A DNA stretch of 64,000 bases from contig NZ_FOKC01000001.1 in assembly GCF_900112035.1 (NCBI RefSeq), positions 682,001 to 746,000 on the forward strand, in the 5' to 3' direction. Of this stretch, positions 1 to 8,869 are shown in pieces (the stretch's first letter is position 1; every line of letters starts with the position of its first letter). The position numbers and the translations under genes were made by a program. The DNA is from Nocardioides alpinus (lineage in GTDB: Bacteria; Actinomycetota; Actinomycetes; Propionibacteriales; Nocardioidaceae). A model generated the notes under the pieces. The model saw nothing but the letters and a program-made list of their open reading frames with translations, searched no databases and was not told the DNA's origin.

Positions 1-603
1 CACAAGCCGACGGCCGGCCACGTGCGCGTCGGAGGAGTCGACATCCGGCACAACATGCCCGGGTGGCAGGACCAGCTCGCCGTGGTGCCTCAAGAGGTCG
101 TGCTGCTCGACGACACCCTGCGCCGCAACATCATCTTCGACAACGAGCCCGACCAGCAGCGACTGGACGTCGCGCTCGACCGCGCGCAGCTCCTGGAGCT
201 GGTCAGCGCCCTGCCCAACGGTCTCGACCAGGCCGTCGGCGAGCGCGGGGCGCGGCTGTCCGGAGGACAGCGCCAGCGCATCGGCATCGCTCGCGCGCTC
301 TACCGCGATCCCTCGGTGCTGGTGCTCGACGAGGCGACGTCAGCGCTGGACAACGACACGGAGCGCCGGTTCACCGACACGATCCGGTCGCTGCGGGGCA
401 GCATCACCACGATCATCGTGGCCCACCGCCTCTCGACGGTGAGGGAGTGCGACCAGGTGGTGTTCCTCAGCCAGGGCCAGGTGCGCACCATCGGCACCTT
501 CACCGAGGTCATGCAGCAGGACGCCGAGTTCCGGCACCTCGTGGAGCTCGGGAGCCTGGGGCCCATCGTGACCTCCGAGGACGAACATGAGCACTCCGTC
601 TGA
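1..603 (+). CDS. ABC transporter ATP-binding protein, C-terminal part
   Basis: The open frame runs in from the left edge, so the start and Walker A are missing. What is visible is the rest of an ABC ATPase domain: a Q-loop (VVPQE, about fragment residue 30), the signature LSGGQRQR (about 86), Walker B VLVLDEATSALD and the H-loop histidine in IIVAHRLSTV. The order and the short tail after the H-loop fit exporter-type (MsbA/ABCB-like) half-transporters whose membrane domain would lie upstream of the window. Its 3' end overlaps the next glycosyltransferase by 17 bp, so it probably belongs to the same transcript and could export polysaccharide, lipid-linked sugar or a peptide. The substrate cannot be told from this fragment. 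Confidence 0.93.
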   Translation, partial: HKPTAGHVRVGGVDIRHNMPGWQDQLAVVPQEVVLLDDTLRRNIIFDNEPDQQRLDVALDRAQLLELVSALPNGLDQAVGERGARLSGGQRQRIGIARALYRDPSVLVLDEATSALDNDTERRFTDTIRSLRGSITTIIVAHRLSTVRECDQVVFLSQGQVRTIGTFTEVMQQDAEFRHLVELGSLGPIVTSEDEHEHSV

Positions 604-1531
604 CCGCGGCGGTCATGTGGTGTCGGCAGTGGTCGCCCACTACGGCGATCCGGCCGTCGCGCACCAGGCAGTGCTGGACCTCCTGGCTCAAGTGGGTCCG
701 CACCGCATCGAGATCATCGTGGTCGACGACTGCTCGCCGTTGCCCTTCCCCGAGATCGCCGGTGTCACGACGATCCGCAGGCCCCGCAACGGTGGGTTCG
801 GTGCAGCGGTGAACACGGGTGCGGCAGCCGCGACCGGCGACCTGCTGATGATCGTCAACAGCGACATCCGCACCGCCCCCGGCTTCGTGGAGCGGCTGCT
901 CCACGAGGCCGACCCACTCATGCCTGCCGTCGTCGGACCCCGCACGACGACCACGACCGGCGAGGAGGAGCCCACCGGAAGGCGCTTCCCGACCGCTGCG
1001 CACTGGGCGGTGGAGAGCGTCGTCCTCCTCCAGAGGTTCTCGCTCCACCCGTGGTACCAACGTGCGATCGGGCGCGTCCGTCCCCACGGCTCGCAGCCTG
1101 TTCGCGTCGACTGGTTGCAGGGCTCCCTCCTGCTGATGCCGCTGGACGCCTTCCGGGAGGTGGGCGGCTTCGACGAGCGCTTCTTCCTCTACTCCGAGGA
1201 GGTGGACCTCCAGAGGAGGCTCGGAGCTCGCGACGTCCACTCCTGGCTGCTGCCCTCCCTCGAGGTCCGCCACGTCGGCGGCGCGTCGACCGACGCCGCC
1301 CGTTCCAACGAGTGGCTCACGCGCTCGCGCGTCACCTACGCCGAGAAGTGGGGCGGGCTGCGCACCTTGCGTCACTCGATGCGTGCGGTCGCTCTCGTCA
1401 ACCTCGCCACCCGTCTCGTGCAGCGAGCCGCAGGTCGGCGTACGGCACCGAGGCTCGCGTGGAAGCGCGAGATGGCTGCCTCCAGGATCCGACCGTGGCC
1501 GCTCTCGCGCCCCGACGGTCACCGCAGCTGA
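587..1531 (+). CDS. Family 2 glycosyltransferase
   Basis: The protein is 314 aa with a GT-A fold pattern: VVAHYGD near the N-terminus, the nucleotide-binding VVDDCSP segment (about residue 45) and a DXD-like NSDI (about 90). A typical GT2 rhamnosyl/galactosyl-transferase acceptor segment follows (VGGFDERFFLYSEEVDLQRRL, split here as VGGFDERFF then LYSEEVDLQRR). The start ATG lies inside the upstream ABC gene, which implies translational coupling. Proteins with the GGFDE...EEVDL pattern are commonly rhamnosyltransferase-like (WbbL/RfbF type), which would suit the rmlABCD genes elsewhere in the window. Donor and acceptor are inferred, not shown. It ends 2 bp before a convergent gene. Confidence 0.9.
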   Translation: MSTPSDRGGHVVSAVVAHYGDPAVAHQAVLDLLAQVGPHRIEIIVVDDCSPLPFPEIAGVTTIRRPRNGGFGAAVNTGAAAATGDLLMIVNSDIRTAPGFVERLLHEADPLMPAVVGPRTTTTTGEEEPTGRRFPTAAHWAVESVVLLQRFSLHPWYQRAIGRVRPHGSQPVRVDWLQGSLLLMPLDAFREVGGFDERFFLYSEEVDLQRRLGARDVHSWLLPSLEVRHVGGASTDAARSNEWLTRSRVTYAEKWGGLRTLRHSMRAVALVNLATRLVQRAAGRRTAPRLAWKREMAASRIRPWPLSRPDGHRS

Positions 1532-1533
1532 CC

Positions 1534-2325
1534 TCAGATTCGGGTGGCCCGCTTCACCCTGCCGAGCACTCGTCTCATCCTCGAGGGGGCCGGTCGGATG
1601 TTCTCGTGGACGTAGTGGCCGGAGGTCCACGTCGCCCGAAGCCGCTGGTGGTTGCGCATCCACGCGTCGACGCGCTTCTCGAACAGCTCACCGCCGTACT
1701 CGGGATAGCGCTCTGATGCGGGGTGCGTCTCCCCGTAGATCCGCTGCCCGAACTCGGCGGCGCGGACGAGATACATCTGGTCGGAGAAGCCGTAGCCGAG
1801 CAGGAACTCGCCGTCACGGCCCGAAGACTCTGCCTCGACCATGGAGAGATCAGGCGTCCAGCTGAGGTTGGCCACGGCGATCTCCGGCCGTCGCTCGAGC
1901 AGCTCCAGGGCCGACGGGATCCAGTCCACCCGGCCGCTCGGAGTCGTGTCCCCGGAGAGGTGCAGGAGGTAGTCCGTCCGGCACAGGTAGAGGCTCACCA
2001 GCTCACTGATCGAGTACACGTAACCCCGCCCCAGGTCGTTCCTCGTCAGTCCGAAGTGGTTCAAGGCGTCAGTTGCGTGCTCGTCCACGAGGACAACCTC
2101 GTCCAGCACCCCGTCCGCCACCAGCGCTCGCCCGATGCTCAGTGCCTGATCGGGATCGTCGACGTTGTTGACGTGGACGATCCGAGCCGTGAAGTCCCAG
2201 CTGTTGTGGGAGATCACTGCATCCAGACGCGCCCGGTCGAGGATCGTGCGGTAGTCGCCCTCCCAGACCTTCGTCTCGAACGTGACCGTCGGCCCCGTCG
2301 GGCCGACCTCAGCGGCGCCCGGCAT
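1534..2325 (-). CDS. Uncharacterised protein of the glycosyltransferase cluster
   Basis: The protein is 263 aa and I do not recognise its family with certainty. It has an internal stretch resembling GT-A enzymes that count repeated steps (SIGRALVADGVLDEVVLVDE, then YLLHLSGDTTPS at the place of a metal-binding DXD-like motif) and a C-terminal SDQMYLVRAAEFG segment typical of glycosyltransferase-like proteins that read a surface-sugar template. No signal peptide or membrane span is visible. The ATG lies 17 bp inside the end of the GT17 gene on the same strand, so the two are probably translated together. A sugar transferase role is an inference from context. Confidence 0.75.
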   Translation of the reverse strand: MPGAAEVGPTGPTVTFETKVWEGDYRTILDRARLDAVISHNSWDFTARIVHVNNVDDPDQALSIGRALVADGVLDEVVLVDEHATDALNHFGLTRNDLGRGYVYSISELVSLYLCRTDYLLHLSGDTTPSGRVDWIPSALELLERRPEIAVANLSWTPDLSMVEAESSGRDGEFLLGYGFSDQMYLVRAAEFGQRIYGETHPASERYPEYGGELFEKRVDAWMRNHQRLRATWTSGHYVHENIRPAPSRMRRVLGRVKRATRI

Positions 2326-3289
2326 GGCGGACCCGTCCGGCCAGCTGCCTGGCGCGAAGGCGGAGGGCGCGATGGGCTGCCGCGTGCCGCAGGGTGGTCA
2401 CCGTGCCCAAGCGGGTCAGGAGCGCCGCATCCTGCGACTCCATCGCGACGTGCAGCACAGCCGCATTCATCTCGCGCCACGTGAGCAGCGCCCGGGGCCG
2501 TGGACCGAACCAGTCCGGCCTCCGCGGGCGCAACCACGCATGGACCTCGCCCTCCTCGCGCTCGGACAACACGGTCAGGACACCTCGACCCACCGCATCG
2601 GCACGACCGAAGTGGTCAAGTGCCAAGTCATCCGACAGCGACAGCACGTGCTGCGCTGCCGGGACGGCAAACTGGAACTCCGTGTGGCTGAAGGCTCGCA
2701 ACTTGGTCGCCAGCTGCTGTGCGTCGAACCCCATGAAGGAGAGGTGAGCACCGGGGGCCCCTCCCACGTGCGGACCCGCCGGAGTGTTGCGCAGGGCGTG
2801 GAGATCAGCCGGCAGCAGGCCCACGGGCGATGCAACGACCTTCAGCCAGGGCGTGTCGCCCTCGAGTCGCCAGTTCGCCCGTCTGTAGAACGTGTGGAGG
2901 GGCACCACGGAGACGCACTCCACGTCCGGCAGTCGCTCGAGCTGCGAGCGGCTGGGAAACTCGTCGACGTCGCCCACGAGCGCGACCGTCTCGGCGGGCA
3001 TCGCTGCCAGCTCGGACCGCAGCACGCGCCGGGACAGCTCCTCGCGCTCCCAGGCCGTCGCGTCATCTGCGGCGTCGTAGGTCACGACCGTCAACCGGTC
3101 GGCGATGTCGGCGAAGCGGGCCAGGTTGTCCGTGACGTGCAGCGGCTTGGCGGCGCCGGTGAACGTGCGGGGAGACTCTGCCACGACGAAGCGGTCGACG
3201 TAGGGGGCCAGATAGTCGATGCGGAGGCGAAGGAGGTCGAGCTCGTCATTGATCGGAAACGCGTCGACGACCTGCCTCGCACGTGCCAC
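2309..3289 (-). CDS. GT17 family glycosyltransferase
   Basis: The protein is 326 aa. It begins with the pattern NDELDLLRLRIDYL (residues 14-27), continues with VDRFVVAESPRTFTG and KPL, and has VGDVDEFPS at about 105-113 (probable DXD metal site). These are the hallmarks of glycosyltransferase family 17, whose best-known members are beta-1,4-mannosyl-glycoprotein N-acetylglucosaminyltransferases; bacterial members occur in capsule and LPS loci. The start is GTG at 3289, chosen because a TAGGGT hexamer lies exactly 7 nt upstream (3297-3302). It is divergent from the GT4 gene at 3334. Sugar specificity cannot be read from sequence. Confidence 0.85.
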   Translation of the reverse strand: MARARQVVDAFPINDELDLLRLRIDYLAPYVDRFVVAESPRTFTGAAKPLHVTDNLARFADIADRLTVVTYDAADDATAWEREELSRRVLRSELAAMPAETVALVGDVDEFPSRSQLERLPDVECVSVVPLHTFYRRANWRLEGDTPWLKVVASPVGLLPADLHALRNTPAGPHVGGAPGAHLSFMGFDAQQLATKLRAFSHTEFQFAVPAAQHVLSLSDDLALDHFGRADAVGRGVLTVLSEREEGEVHAWLRPRRPDWFGPRPRALLTWREMNAAVLHVAMESQDAALLTRLGTVTTLRHAAAHRALRLRARQLAGRVRHAGRR

Positions 3290-3296
3290 GAGGTCG

Positions 3297-3326
3297 ACCC
3301 TATCGATCCCGGCGCCTGCCTAGACT
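3297..3326. promoter_or_regulatory. Divergent leaderless-type promoter pair
   Basis: TAGGGT on the minus strand (3297-3302) is 7 nt from the GTG of the GT17 gene. TAGACT on the plus strand (3321-3326) is 7 nt from the ATG at 3334. Both match the recurrent -10-like hexamer placed immediately before start codons in this genome, so transcripts probably begin at or next to the start codon. Confidence 0.6.
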
Positions 3327-3333
3327 CCCCGAC

Positions 3334-4623
3334 ATGCCTGTGAGCCACCCTGACCCGGCCGGGAACATCGGCACGCTCACCACCCCGGGCGCCGCCCTTC
3401 CGGCGGACCCCCATGGGCGGATCAGGATCCTGTCGATCAGCCGGTGCTTCCCCTATCAGGACATCGACCACGGCGGCGGGCGCTACGTCGCCCAGCTCGC
3501 CCGAGCCTGGGAACCGTTCGCCGACGTCACGTGGGCAGTTCCCGACAATGTCGAGAACCAGCAAGCCCTGGCGCGTCCCGGCCGTCCGGAGGACGTCGTC
3601 CTCGTCGGACGATCCGGCTCACGCTCGGCGGCTTCACGAGCACTGAGCTTCGCTGCCCATCAGGCGCAGGCGCGGGTCACCCTCGGCGGTCCGACACGGC
3701 CACCGCTGACGATGGCGTCACGGCTCCTCCTTGCACCCGCGTTGCGAGCAGCGGTGCGAGACGCAGACGTCATTGACCTCCAGTGGCTCGAGTACATCCG
3801 TCTGCACCGGTTGATCCGGCGACTGAATCCTCGTGCACGCGTCGTCGGCACGTTCCACGACAGCACGGCCCAGGCCTTCACACGCTATGCAGAGTCGTTG
3901 CCGATGCCCGAGCGGGCGAGGTGGCAGAAGCACGCGAGCGACACGGCGAGGTCCGAGGCCGTGGCTGCAGGTGCCGTCGACATAGGTGTGGTGTTCAGCG
4001 AGAAGGACCGCGAGCTCGTCGATCCCGGTGGTCGCCACAACGTCGTCGTCCTGCCACCGGCCCAACAGATCTCTGGCCCGGTCGACCGCGACCCGTCTGC
4101 AGGGCCGACCTGCGTGTTCGTCGGACACTTCGGACGGCCGGAGAACGAGTCCGGCCTGCGGTGGCTCCTCGAGGCCGTCTGGCCTCTGGTCCGCTCGGAG
4201 CGGACTGACGCCCACCTCCTGCTCGTCGGCCCGGGTGCCTCCGCCGAGCTCTCGGCACTCGTGTCGTCGACGCCCGGGGTGCGGTTCACGGGCTTCGTCC
4301 CGGATCTCGGGGAGGTGCTGGGGCGTGCGTGGGTCGCCCTGTCCCCGCTGCTGCGCGGCGGAGGAGTGAAGTTCAAGACCGTCGAGTCCCTCCTGGCCGG
4401 AACGCCCACCGTGGCAACGACAGTCGGGGCCGAGGGCATCGTGCCCATGGAGTCGCTGACGGCTGTCGAGGACGACGCCGAAGGTTTCTCGCGTGCGGTC
4501 CTGCACGTGCTCTCTGACCCGCTCCGCGCCGCGCGCGAGACTGCTGCCCACCAGGACGCCCTGCAGGACTCCTACGGCTGGCCGGCCTTCGACCGACGGG
4601 TCAGGAGCATCTACTGGCCGTAG
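3334..4623 (+). CDS. Family 4 glycosyltransferase
   Basis: A GT-B fold protein of 429 aa from the ATG at 3334. An upstream in-frame start exists, but the TAGACT hexamer 7 nt before 3334 favours this ATG. The N-terminal domain has LSISRCFPYQDIDHGGGRYV. The C-terminal GT1/GT4 domain has VFVGHFGRPENESGLRWLLE, then PLLRGGGVKFKTVESLLAG, an EX7E-type donor-binding region, and a final SYGWPAFDRRV typical of GT4 enzymes. It probably adds a sugar to a lipid-linked intermediate at the cytoplasmic face. Its 3' end overlaps the convergent acyltransferase by 13 bp. Confidence 0.88.
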   Translation: MPVSHPDPAGNIGTLTTPGAALPADPHGRIRILSISRCFPYQDIDHGGGRYVAQLARAWEPFADVTWAVPDNVENQQALARPGRPEDVVLVGRSGSRSAASRALSFAAHQAQARVTLGGPTRPPLTMASRLLLAPALRAAVRDADVIDLQWLEYIRLHRLIRRLNPRARVVGTFHDSTAQAFTRYAESLPMPERARWQKHASDTARSEAVAAGAVDIGVVFSEKDRELVDPGGRHNVVVLPPAQQISGPVDRDPSAGPTCVFVGHFGRPENESGLRWLLEAVWPLVRSERTDAHLLLVGPGASAELSALVSSTPGVRFTGFVPDLGEVLGRAWVALSPLLRGGGVKFKTVESLLAGTPTVATTVGAEGIVPMESLTAVEDDAEGFSRAVLHVLSDPLRAARETAAHQDALQDSYGWPAFDRRVRSIYWP

Positions 4624-5168
4624 GTCCCGGCCTGGTCGGCTGACCTCGGACCCGTGGGAAGGTCCTTGATGCGCCTCGCCGGCACGCCGGCGTACAACCC
4701 GTCCGGCTCACAGTCCGAGTGCACGACCGCTCCCGCAGCCACGATGCAACCGGGGCCGATGGTCACTCCCGGGAGGACCGTCACGCCGGTCGCCAGCCAG
4801 CTCCCCCTGCCGACATGGATCTCGCCGTAGGAGATCGAGCGGCGTCGCATCTCCGGTGGGCCCACGAGGTGTCCGGAGGTGATGAACGAACACCTCGGGC
4901 CGACGGCGACGCCGTCCTCGATCACGACTGGCACGTTGCAGTCGATCATCACGTCCTCGTTGATGAAGACGTTGTCGCCCACGACAAGGTGCCGGTTGTT
5001 GATGCTCAGACCACCCAGGATCCGCGCAGCGCCGATGTGGTCACAGAACACGCGCAGCACCGCTCGGCGTAGCTGCGCCGGGACCAGCCGCGATGCCACG
5101 ACCGTGCTGATGAGGTCCCACCGGCCGTTGTTCCAGAGCCGGCGCGGCAGCTCGTGTCGCTCCTTCAC
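4611..5168 (-). CDS. Left-handed beta-helix acyltransferase
   Basis: The protein consists mostly of hexapeptide repeats: the run from VIEDGVAVGPRC to VTIGPGCIVAAGAVV and the terminal GVPARRIKDLP are the signature of the LbH acyltransferase family (maltose/serine acetyltransferase, WcaF/NodL types). It would O- or N-acetylate a polysaccharide or sugar nucleotide from acetyl-CoA. I chose GTG 5168 because it is preceded by GAGGGG and keeps the conserved LWNNGRWDL region. An ATG at 5264 in the same frame would add 32 weakly conserved residues and nearly touch the divergent gene. It is convergent with the GT4 gene and divergent from the gene at 5285. Confidence 0.85.
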   Translation of the reverse strand: MKERHELPRRLWNNGRWDLISTVVASRLVPAQLRRAVLRVFCDHIGAARILGGLSINNRHLVVGDNVFINEDVMIDCNVPVVIEDGVAVGPRCSFITSGHLVGPPEMRRRSISYGEIHVGRGSWLATGVTVLPGVTIGPGCIVAAGAVVHSDCEPDGLYAGVPARRIKDLPTGPRSADQAGTYGQ

Positions 5169-5284
5169 GAGGCCCCTCGACTCGTTCCGGAGGGGGCGGA
5201 GCTGCCTGCGTGGACCACGACATTCCTCTCGTGACGGTGCTCGGTGCGGGCTGCTGCGCACCATGCTGCTGCGAGGATATGGCC

Positions 5285-6310
5285 ATGTCCCACCGCACCC
5301 GCGTCATCTACACGGATCCGGGTGGCCGGGGGTGGGCAACGGTCGAGCTGCTCGCCCAGCTCCTCGCCGAGATGGTCGACGCCGAGCTCGTCACCGTTCC
5401 GACCCGTCCCCGACTCGATCGCGCACGCCGCGCCACCGGCAGCCTTCCTCGACGACGGTCGTCAGGGACGTGCATCGTCATCGCCCCGCAGCCGGCCCAC
5501 CTCGGGTCGCTCCTCCGGGCCGACTACCTGCTCCGCGGCTATGACCGCGTCGTCGGATGGGTGATCGACTCCTTCCTCGACGACCGGATCCCCCGAATGG
5601 CGCAGCACCGGGGTCACTACGACCAGCTCTTCATCACCGACGCCGAGCTCGTCGGCACCTGGGCCGAGCGAACGGGGGCGGAGACCGGATGGTTGCCCTT
5701 CGGCAGCAACGTCCTCGACCAACCGGACCTGCCTCGGGAGCGTCCGCTCGATCTCCTGCGAGTCGGACGACAACCGCCGGAGTGGGAGGACAACAAGGTC
5801 ACGGCCGCAGCCGCGTCGCGACTCGGGCTGACCTTCAGCGGCGGCCCTCCGCTGGACCCTGATCCCCGGCTCAACCAAGCGGCGCTGACGACCGCGATGA
5901 GGTCGACGAAGCTCACGCTCTCGTTCACCAACCTCGTCAGCCCGGCCGTCTACACGCACCCGACCCGCGACTACGTGACCGGCCGGTGGACCGACGCCCT
6001 CGGCTCCGGCGCCGCAGTCGCTGGCATCGCTCCTCGGTGCGAGGCCGGCCAGAGGCTGCTCTTCGACGAGGGACTCGTCCTCCTGCCCGACACGACCCTG
6101 GACGCCGGGCTCACAGCCGTGGCCGAGGCGGTGGCCGCATGGACGCCGGCGCGGGCCGATGCCATCCACCTCCGGGCGCTGCGGACCCTGGACTGGCGCC
6201 TTCGGTTCGCGGAGCTGGCCGCCAGTGTTGGCCTGTCCAGCGCCAGGCTGGACGACGAGCTGGCGCGGTGGGAGGCCAGAATCGACACGCTCGCCGCCCG
6301 GCCTGCCTAG
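5285..6310 (+). CDS. Glycosyltransferase-like protein (GT-B type, putative)
   Basis: The protein is 341 aa from the ATG at 5285 (a second ATG lies 6 nt upstream; GAGGAT lies 6 nt before 5285). The N-terminus (RVIYTDPGGRGWATVELLAQLL) resembles the first strand and helix of a GT-B glycosyltransferase. WLPFGSNV and the later YVTGRWTDALGSGAAVAG resemble the donor-binding half of CgeB/GT1-like transferases, which have a strongly conserved GRxFEALAxGA pattern. No membrane span is seen. It is a plausible member of the polysaccharide assembly set, but I cannot name a substrate. Its TAG stop (6308-6310) is part of the hexamer preceding the next gene. Confidence 0.78.
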   Translation: MSHRTRVIYTDPGGRGWATVELLAQLLAEMVDAELVTVPTRPRLDRARRATGSLPRRRSSGTCIVIAPQPAHLGSLLRADYLLRGYDRVVGWVIDSFLDDRIPRMAQHRGHYDQLFITDAELVGTWAERTGAETGWLPFGSNVLDQPDLPRERPLDLLRVGRQPPEWEDNKVTAAAASRLGLTFSGGPPLDPDPRLNQAALTTAMRSTKLTLSFTNLVSPAVYTHPTRDYVTGRWTDALGSGAAVAGIAPRCEAGQRLLFDEGLVLLPDTTLDAGLTAVAEAVAAWTPARADAIHLRALRTLDWRLRFAELAASVGLSSARLDDELARWEARIDTLAARPA

Positions 6311-6313
6311 GGT
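6308..6313 (+). promoter_or_regulatory. -10-like TAGGGT overlapping the upstream stop codon
   Basis: TAGGGT lies 7 nt before the ATG at 6321. Its TAG is the stop codon of the preceding gene, so one trinucleotide appears to serve both translation termination and promoter recognition. Confidence 0.5.
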
Positions 6314-6320
6314 GGCGCAC

Positions 6321-7235
6321 ATGCCCCGCGCCTCCATCGTCGTCCCGTCCCGGGGCGGCGCAGCCCGTCTCCCCGTCCTCGTCGCCTCGTTGCGGGCCCA
6401 GACCGAGCAGGACGTGGAGATGATCGTCGTGATCGACGGTGACGTCGATGACTCCGAGTCGTTGGTGCGCCGGCTGGCAGAGGATGCGCCGGTCCGGTCG
6501 ATCGTCTTCCCGGAGAACCGGGGCCGCGCTGCCGCACTCAACGCGGGGTTCTTCGCTGCCGCAGGTGACGTGCTGATCCGCGCGGACGACGACCTCGAGC
6601 TCGAGGCCGACTTCGTCGAGCACCACGTGCGCCTCCACGAGGAAGCCCCGCGCGGAGTCATCGCCATGTGCCGTGACGTCTTTCCCGAGACGCCGTACGC
6701 CAGGGCGTACGGGATCGAGGCCGACGCGGCCATTCGGGCAGCCGCCTTCGAGACCTCCTCCGACCGGACCTGGGAGTGGTGGTCGGGCAACGTGTCCAGC
6801 ACCCGCGACGACTTCCACGCTGTCGGGGGATACGACGAGTCCTTCCGTGCCTACGGCTGGGAGGACGTCGAGTGGGGCTACCGACTCCACCTGCTCGGAC
6901 GCGACATCCTGATCGCGCCGGGCTTCACGACCCTGCACCACGGGCCGGTCACCAGCGCTGCCGAGCGGTTCGAGCGGGCGTACGCCTCGGGTGCGGCCTA
7001 TGCCAAGTTCATCGAGAAACACGGAGCGGTGCTGCCGCAGGCACAGCACTCGGCCTCGCTGTGGAACACCCTGGTGGCTGCCACCTCGCGCGTGGCGAGC
7101 TCCCGCAGCGTGGGGGTCGCGGGCCGGCTCATCGACCGGCACGTCGACCGCCTGCCGCATGCGGTCGGCCACAAGGCGGTGGCGCTCGGGATCCAGGCCT
7201 CGTCCAGCGCCGGCCGTCGCCGTTCCGGTCGCTGA
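6321..7235 (+). CDS. Family 2 glycosyltransferase
   Basis: A 304-aa GT-A protein. It opens with [20 protein letters not shown], has VVIDGDVDD (nucleotide-binding acidic cluster), [15 protein letters not shown] and the metal-binding RADDDLE (about residue 92). The acceptor-side motif [20 protein letters not shown] carries the ED general-base pair of chondroitin/galactosyl-type GT2 enzymes. The start was set by the TAGGGT hexamer 7 nt upstream and by the alignment of the first beta strand. The C-terminal 100 residues are basic and probably membrane-associated. It is convergent with the CgeB-like gene, with a 5-bp gap. Confidence 0.9.
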   Translation: MPRASIVVPSRGGAARLPVLVASLRAQTEQDVEMIVVIDGDVDDSESLVRRLAEDAPVRSIVFPENRGRAAALNAGFFAAAGDVLIRADDDLELEADFVEHHVRLHEEAPRGVIAMCRDVFPETPYARAYGIEADAAIRAAAFETSSDRTWEWWSGNVSSTRDDFHAVGGYDESFRAYGWEDVEWGYRLHLLGRDILIAPGFTTLHHGPVTSAAERFERAYASGAAYAKFIEKHGAVLPQAQHSASLWNTLVAATSRVASSRSVGVAGRLIDRHVDRLPHAVGHKAVALGIQASSSAGRRRSGR

Positions 7236-7240
7236 CCGCC

Positions 7241-8239
7241 TCAGTCGAGCAGCTCGAGCAGCACCGACGCCCGGTGCGCGAAGGTGTGCTCCGCAAGAGT
7301 CCGGCGGCGACCGGCAGCCCTGATCGCATCACCCCAGCTGCGGTCGAGCGAGGCGCGTCGACAGAGCTCTGCGAGCTCGTCCACGTCCTGGTAGACGAGG
7401 ACCTCCGTGCCGGGTTCGTAGAACTCGGAGACATCAGGCCGGTCGATGAGCTGGACCGCGCCGATGCCGCTGGCCTCGAAGGTGCGGAGCGTGAAGCCGT
7501 CCTGCGCGCCATGGATGTTGATCGTCGCGTCGGCTGCCTGCATCACCTGATGGGCATCTCCGCGGCTGAGCTCGCGTCCGCTGGGGATGTCGGGCCGGTG
7601 CAGGTCCCACGTCCGCAGCCGGTCGAACGGATGCTTGGACCAGGACCTCCCGTAGGCCACCACCGGAACCCCGGCCGCCTGGACCCGCAGCAGCAGCTCC
7701 TCGCGTTGCGGATACCTGGCCCCGGCGAACACGACGCCGCCCGTGTGCTGGCTCCCCGGCTCGAAGGTCGGGTCATAGGCGAGCGCGACGTAGCCGGCGG
7801 TCAGGCCGGCCGAGCGCAACCGGTCGGTGTCGGTGTGCGAGAAGCTGCCGACACCGCCCAGGCTCGACCACATCTCCGGCGTGAAGCGCATCGCGTCCAG
7901 CTGGTCGTAGAGCCACGTGACGTGGGGGACGCGAGCCAGGGACTCCCAGTACTGCTCACCGAGCACGTCGCCCTTGATGGTGACGACGACGTCCGGCCGG
8001 GTCCGCAGGACCGCGGCACGGGCAGCACCTCCCAGTCGTTCGGCGAGATGTGCGTCGGTCGACCGTCCCAGACGGGCCGGCAGCTCGACCGTCAGGTGGT
8101 GGCGCGCCTTCGCGACGAGACCTGCGTTCTCGTCGTAGAGGTGGTGCTCGACCTCATGCCCGGACGCCTCCAGCGCGACGGCCAACGATCGCCAGATCCC
8201 GTGGAATGCAGGGCTGACGATGAGCACCCGGGTCGGCAT
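7241..8239 (-). CDS. CgeB-like glycosyltransferase (DUF3880/GT1 type)
   Basis: The protein is 332 aa. The N-terminal [20 protein letters not shown], the middle [13 protein letters not shown], and the C-terminal [34 protein letters not shown] followed by [13 protein letters not shown] are characteristic of CgeB-type glycosyltransferases, which occur in surface-sugar and spore-coat loci. The ATG at 8239 is supported by TAGACT 7 nt upstream (8247-8252). The glycosyl donor is probably bound by the C-terminal Rossmann domain; the specificity is unknown. It is divergent from the acyltransferase that opens the long downstream operon. Confidence 0.85.
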   Translation of the reverse strand: MPTRVLIVSPAFHGIWRSLAVALEASGHEVEHHLYDENAGLVAKARHHLTVELPARLGRSTDAHLAERLGGAARAAVLRTRPDVVVTIKGDVLGEQYWESLARVPHVTWLYDQLDAMRFTPEMWSSLGGVGSFSHTDTDRLRSAGLTAGYVALAYDPTFEPGSQHTGGVVFAGARYPQREELLLRVQAAGVPVVAYGRSWSKHPFDRLRTWDLHRPDIPSGRELSRGDAHQVMQAADATINIHGAQDGFTLRTFEASGIGAVQLIDRPDVSEFYEPGTEVLVYQDVDELAELCRRASLDRSWGDAIRAAGRRRTLAEHTFAHRASVLLELLD

Positions 8240-8246
8240 GCGGCCG

Positions 8247-8252
8247 AGTCTA
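8247..8252 (-). promoter_or_regulatory. -10-like TAGACT, leaderless type
   Basis: Reads TAGACT on the minus strand, 7 nt before the ATG of the CgeB-like gene. This is one of the clearest copies of the recurring hexamer. Confidence 0.55.
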
Positions 8253-8308
8253 GGGAGCAGGCCACTGCGGAGCGACCACCCCCGCAGGGGGTCTGCAATC
8301 ATCGACAC

Positions 8309-8869
8309 GTGCCTCGATCTCGTGCCGCCCTCCTGGCCACCATCCTGTTCCGCGCCAGGTCCGGGGCGCGGTGGCGCGTCTCGTCGTTCCTCTCGCGGCG
8401 GATCTATCCGTCGGCCTTCGGTGCGTTCGGCGCAGGCTCGGTCCTCGACCGCCCGAAGATCGTCCTGGGCGCTGACCGGATCCGGATCGGCGAGGGCTGC
8501 GTGATCGCCCGCGACGCCTGGCTCGCCTGCGAGGAAGGCGGCGGTCCGATCGACATCGGTGACGAGGTCTCGTTCGCCCCTGGTGTCCACCTGCACGCTG
8601 CAGACCCGATCACCATCGGGGCGCGGTGCTCCTTCGCCGAGTCGGTCTACGTCGGCTCGGCCGATCACGACCCGCGCGACCACGCGAGCATCCGCGGCAG
8701 TGGGCCGGTCGTGATCGGTGACGACTGCTTCATCGGCCTACGTGCTGTGATCCTGGGCGGCGTGAACGTGGGAGCGGGTGCTGTGATCGGCGCGCACGCC
8801 GTGGTGACCAAGGACGTGCCCGCAGGCGCCGTCGTGTCCGGAGTGCCCGCCAGGCAGCACGCGCGATGA
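8309..8869 (+). CDS. Left-handed beta-helix acyltransferase
   Basis: The protein is 186 aa from a GTG start. After a short basic N-terminus ([21 protein letters not shown]) it is built of hexapeptide repeats ([74 protein letters not shown]) and ends GVPARQHAR. That is a WcaF/NeuD-like O-acetyltransferase architecture. Its position directly before the nonulosonate genes allows a role in acetylating a sialic-acid-like sugar, which is inference. It overlaps the next gene by 4 bp and heads a run of nine tightly packed genes ending at 18685. Confidence 0.87.
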   Translation: MPRSRAALLATILFRARSGARWRVSSFLSRRIYPSAFGAFGAGSVLDRPKIVLGADRIRIGEGCVIARDAWLACEEGGGPIDIGDEVSFAPGVHLHAADPITIGARCSFAESVYVGSADHDPRDHASIRGSGPVVIGDDCFIGLRAVILGGVNVGAGAVIGAHAVVTKDVPAGAVVSGVPARQHAR

